64,000 bases of DNA, from positions 434,001 to 498,000 of the forward strand of contig JAIXMF010000004.1 in NCBI GenBank assembly GCA_025201365.1, in the 5' to 3' direction. This document shows positions 63,173-64,000 of the stretch, piece after piece (position 1 is the first letter of the stretch; each line of letters starts with the position of its first letter). This DNA is from Syncephalis plumigaleata (taxonomy: Eukaryota > Zoopagomycota > Zoopagomycetes > Zoopagales > Piptocephalidaceae). Below the pieces are notes generated by a model. It did no database searches. It was not told where the DNA came from and was given only the letters and a program-made list of their open reading frames with translations. The translations under genes were made by a program, and so were the position numbers.

Positions 63173-64000
63173 ATGAGTGAACCACAGCGTCAATGGACAT
63201 CGGAGCAACTTGCCTCGATGCTGTATCCAAAAAGGATATTGTTGTATGGTTGCATGAGCATGCTTCTAACGAAGTGAGTTGTCGACTGTTATAATCAACC
63301 CATGGTTATTAAAGCTAGTTTATTAGTTTTTGCTATTGCGTAAGCTTAACGGCCAAGTCAAGAATGTAGCCAAGGCGCAAAGTAAAGATTCGCTTATTGC
63401 AGCGTATGACGCGTTATTCGTGGAAAAAGCATTCCGGTAAGGCGATACACGTATACTATAGAAGCATTAAAGCTAACGAAGCGTATAGAACTAGTGATGA
63501 GGTGCCCGCGGCAGAAGCAAGAAGGCTGAGCCAAAAACAAGTACAGTGGAGAATGCCGAGGCATCAACATCTAGCAAAGCAGCCGAGGAAGAACAAGGAC
63601 CACCTAAATACGCCAAAGAGATTCTGAAGAAGGGCGATAAGGTGAACTTTCCCAAGAAAAACGATATGGTATCGGTTTGGTGAGTGGCGACATTGTTGAT
63701 CTTGGTGTAGTTACGTGATAAGCATTTTGGTTAACGTGACTAACATGCTGTGTCCAGGTATACGGGTACGCTTGAGGATGGTAAAGTATTTGATACGAAT
63801 ACTGAAAAGAAACGCGGCAAGAAACCTACACCACTGAAATTTAAAGGTAGGCCAAAATGCTTATTGAAATGGAATAGTGTAGGGTAACTAAGAAGTAAAT
63901 GCTTATGTATATCTGTAGTTGGTACTGGTCGTGTTATTCGTGGATGGGACGAGGCATTACTTACCATGACCAAGGGCGAGAAGGCCAAACTAACCATCGA
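63173..64000 (+). CDS. FKBP25/FKBP3-like peptidyl-prolyl isomerase, 3' partial
   Basis: Start MSEPQRQWTSEQLAS, then an N-terminal basic tilted helix bundle: SKKDIVVWLHEHASNE, LNGQVKNVAKAQSKDSLIAA with YDALFVEKAFR, typical of nuclear FKBP25. A linker (STSSKAAEEEQGPPKYAKEI) leads to the FKBP domain LKKGDKVNFPKKNDMVSVWY, TGTLEDGKVFDTNTEKKRGK, PLKFKVGTGRVIRGWDEALL, TMTKGEKAKLTI, which runs off the right edge. In animals FKBP25 acts in nucleolus and chromatin. The frame needs one G near 63216 and one A near 63520. The fungal presence of this N-terminal domain is itself a useful phylogenetic marker. Confidence 0.9.

Overview
The window is nuclear DNA of a compact fungal genome. About thirty protein genes sit on both strands roughly every 2 kb. 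Almost all are split by GT-AG introns of about 50-70 bases, and gaps are short. Several genes point to Fungi: the DASH subunit Dad4, TRAPPII Trs65, Ett1/Nro1, a Ste50-type SAM-RA adaptor, Pet117 and an Rna1-type RanGAP. A MEF2-type MADS factor, a U2AF65 with its C-terminal UHM, and a cyclin-D1-binding-protein-like gene suggest an early-diverging, zygomycete-grade fungus rather than a budding yeast. That placement is inference. No rRNA, tRNA, CRISPR or retroviral element was seen.

Layout. 1-9.6 kb: LPA acyltransferase (5' cut by the window edge), MUS81 (-), a SAP-U2AF65 protein (+), RanGAP (+). 9.9-16.5 kb: Sds3/BRMS1-like (-), SIL1 (+), PET117 (-), ATP4 (+). 16.6-22 kb: a putative alkaline-phosphatase-superfamily protein (-), a GCIP-like protein (-), Ste50-like (-). 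23.5-28.5 kb: mL54 (-), uL24m (+), cyclophilin A (+), DAD4 (-), ETT1 (+). 28.7-33.7 kb: Mps1/TTK kinase (-), interrupted by a 1.63-kb palindromic transposon. 34.1-40.8 kb: NOP15 (+), COX15 (-), MEF2-like (-). 42.7-45.1 kb: an orphan membrane protein (-), a Tc1/mariner-type element, a small coiled-coil protein (-). 45.9-50.8 kb: ATP1 (-), mitochondrial RRF (-), bL21m (+). 50.9-58 kb: TRS65 (-), BCS1 (+), Reg1-like (-). 60.1-64 kb: MOG1 (+), a small orphan (-), acireductone dioxygenase (+), FKBP25-like (+, cut by the right edge).

Nine genes serve mitochondria (PET117, ATP4, mL54, uL24m, COX15, ATP1, RRF1, bL21m, BCS1). Three of the divergent gene pairs are mitochondrial on both sides, sharing 240-295-base intergenic promoters. 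Nuclear transport (RanGAP, Mog1), chromosome segregation (Dad4, Mps1) and splicing (U2AF65) are also represented.

Two signals stand out. First, the Mps1 kinase gene is interrupted inside a codon, just after the catalytic-loop motif, by an element with two apparently identical 740-bp inverted arms around a 150-bp loop, flanked by a TA duplication. Second, more than twenty conserved coding regions need exactly one extra base, always at a short homopolymer, to stay in frame. This looks like systematic homopolymer under-calling in the assembly rather than real gene death. CDS spans below include introns.
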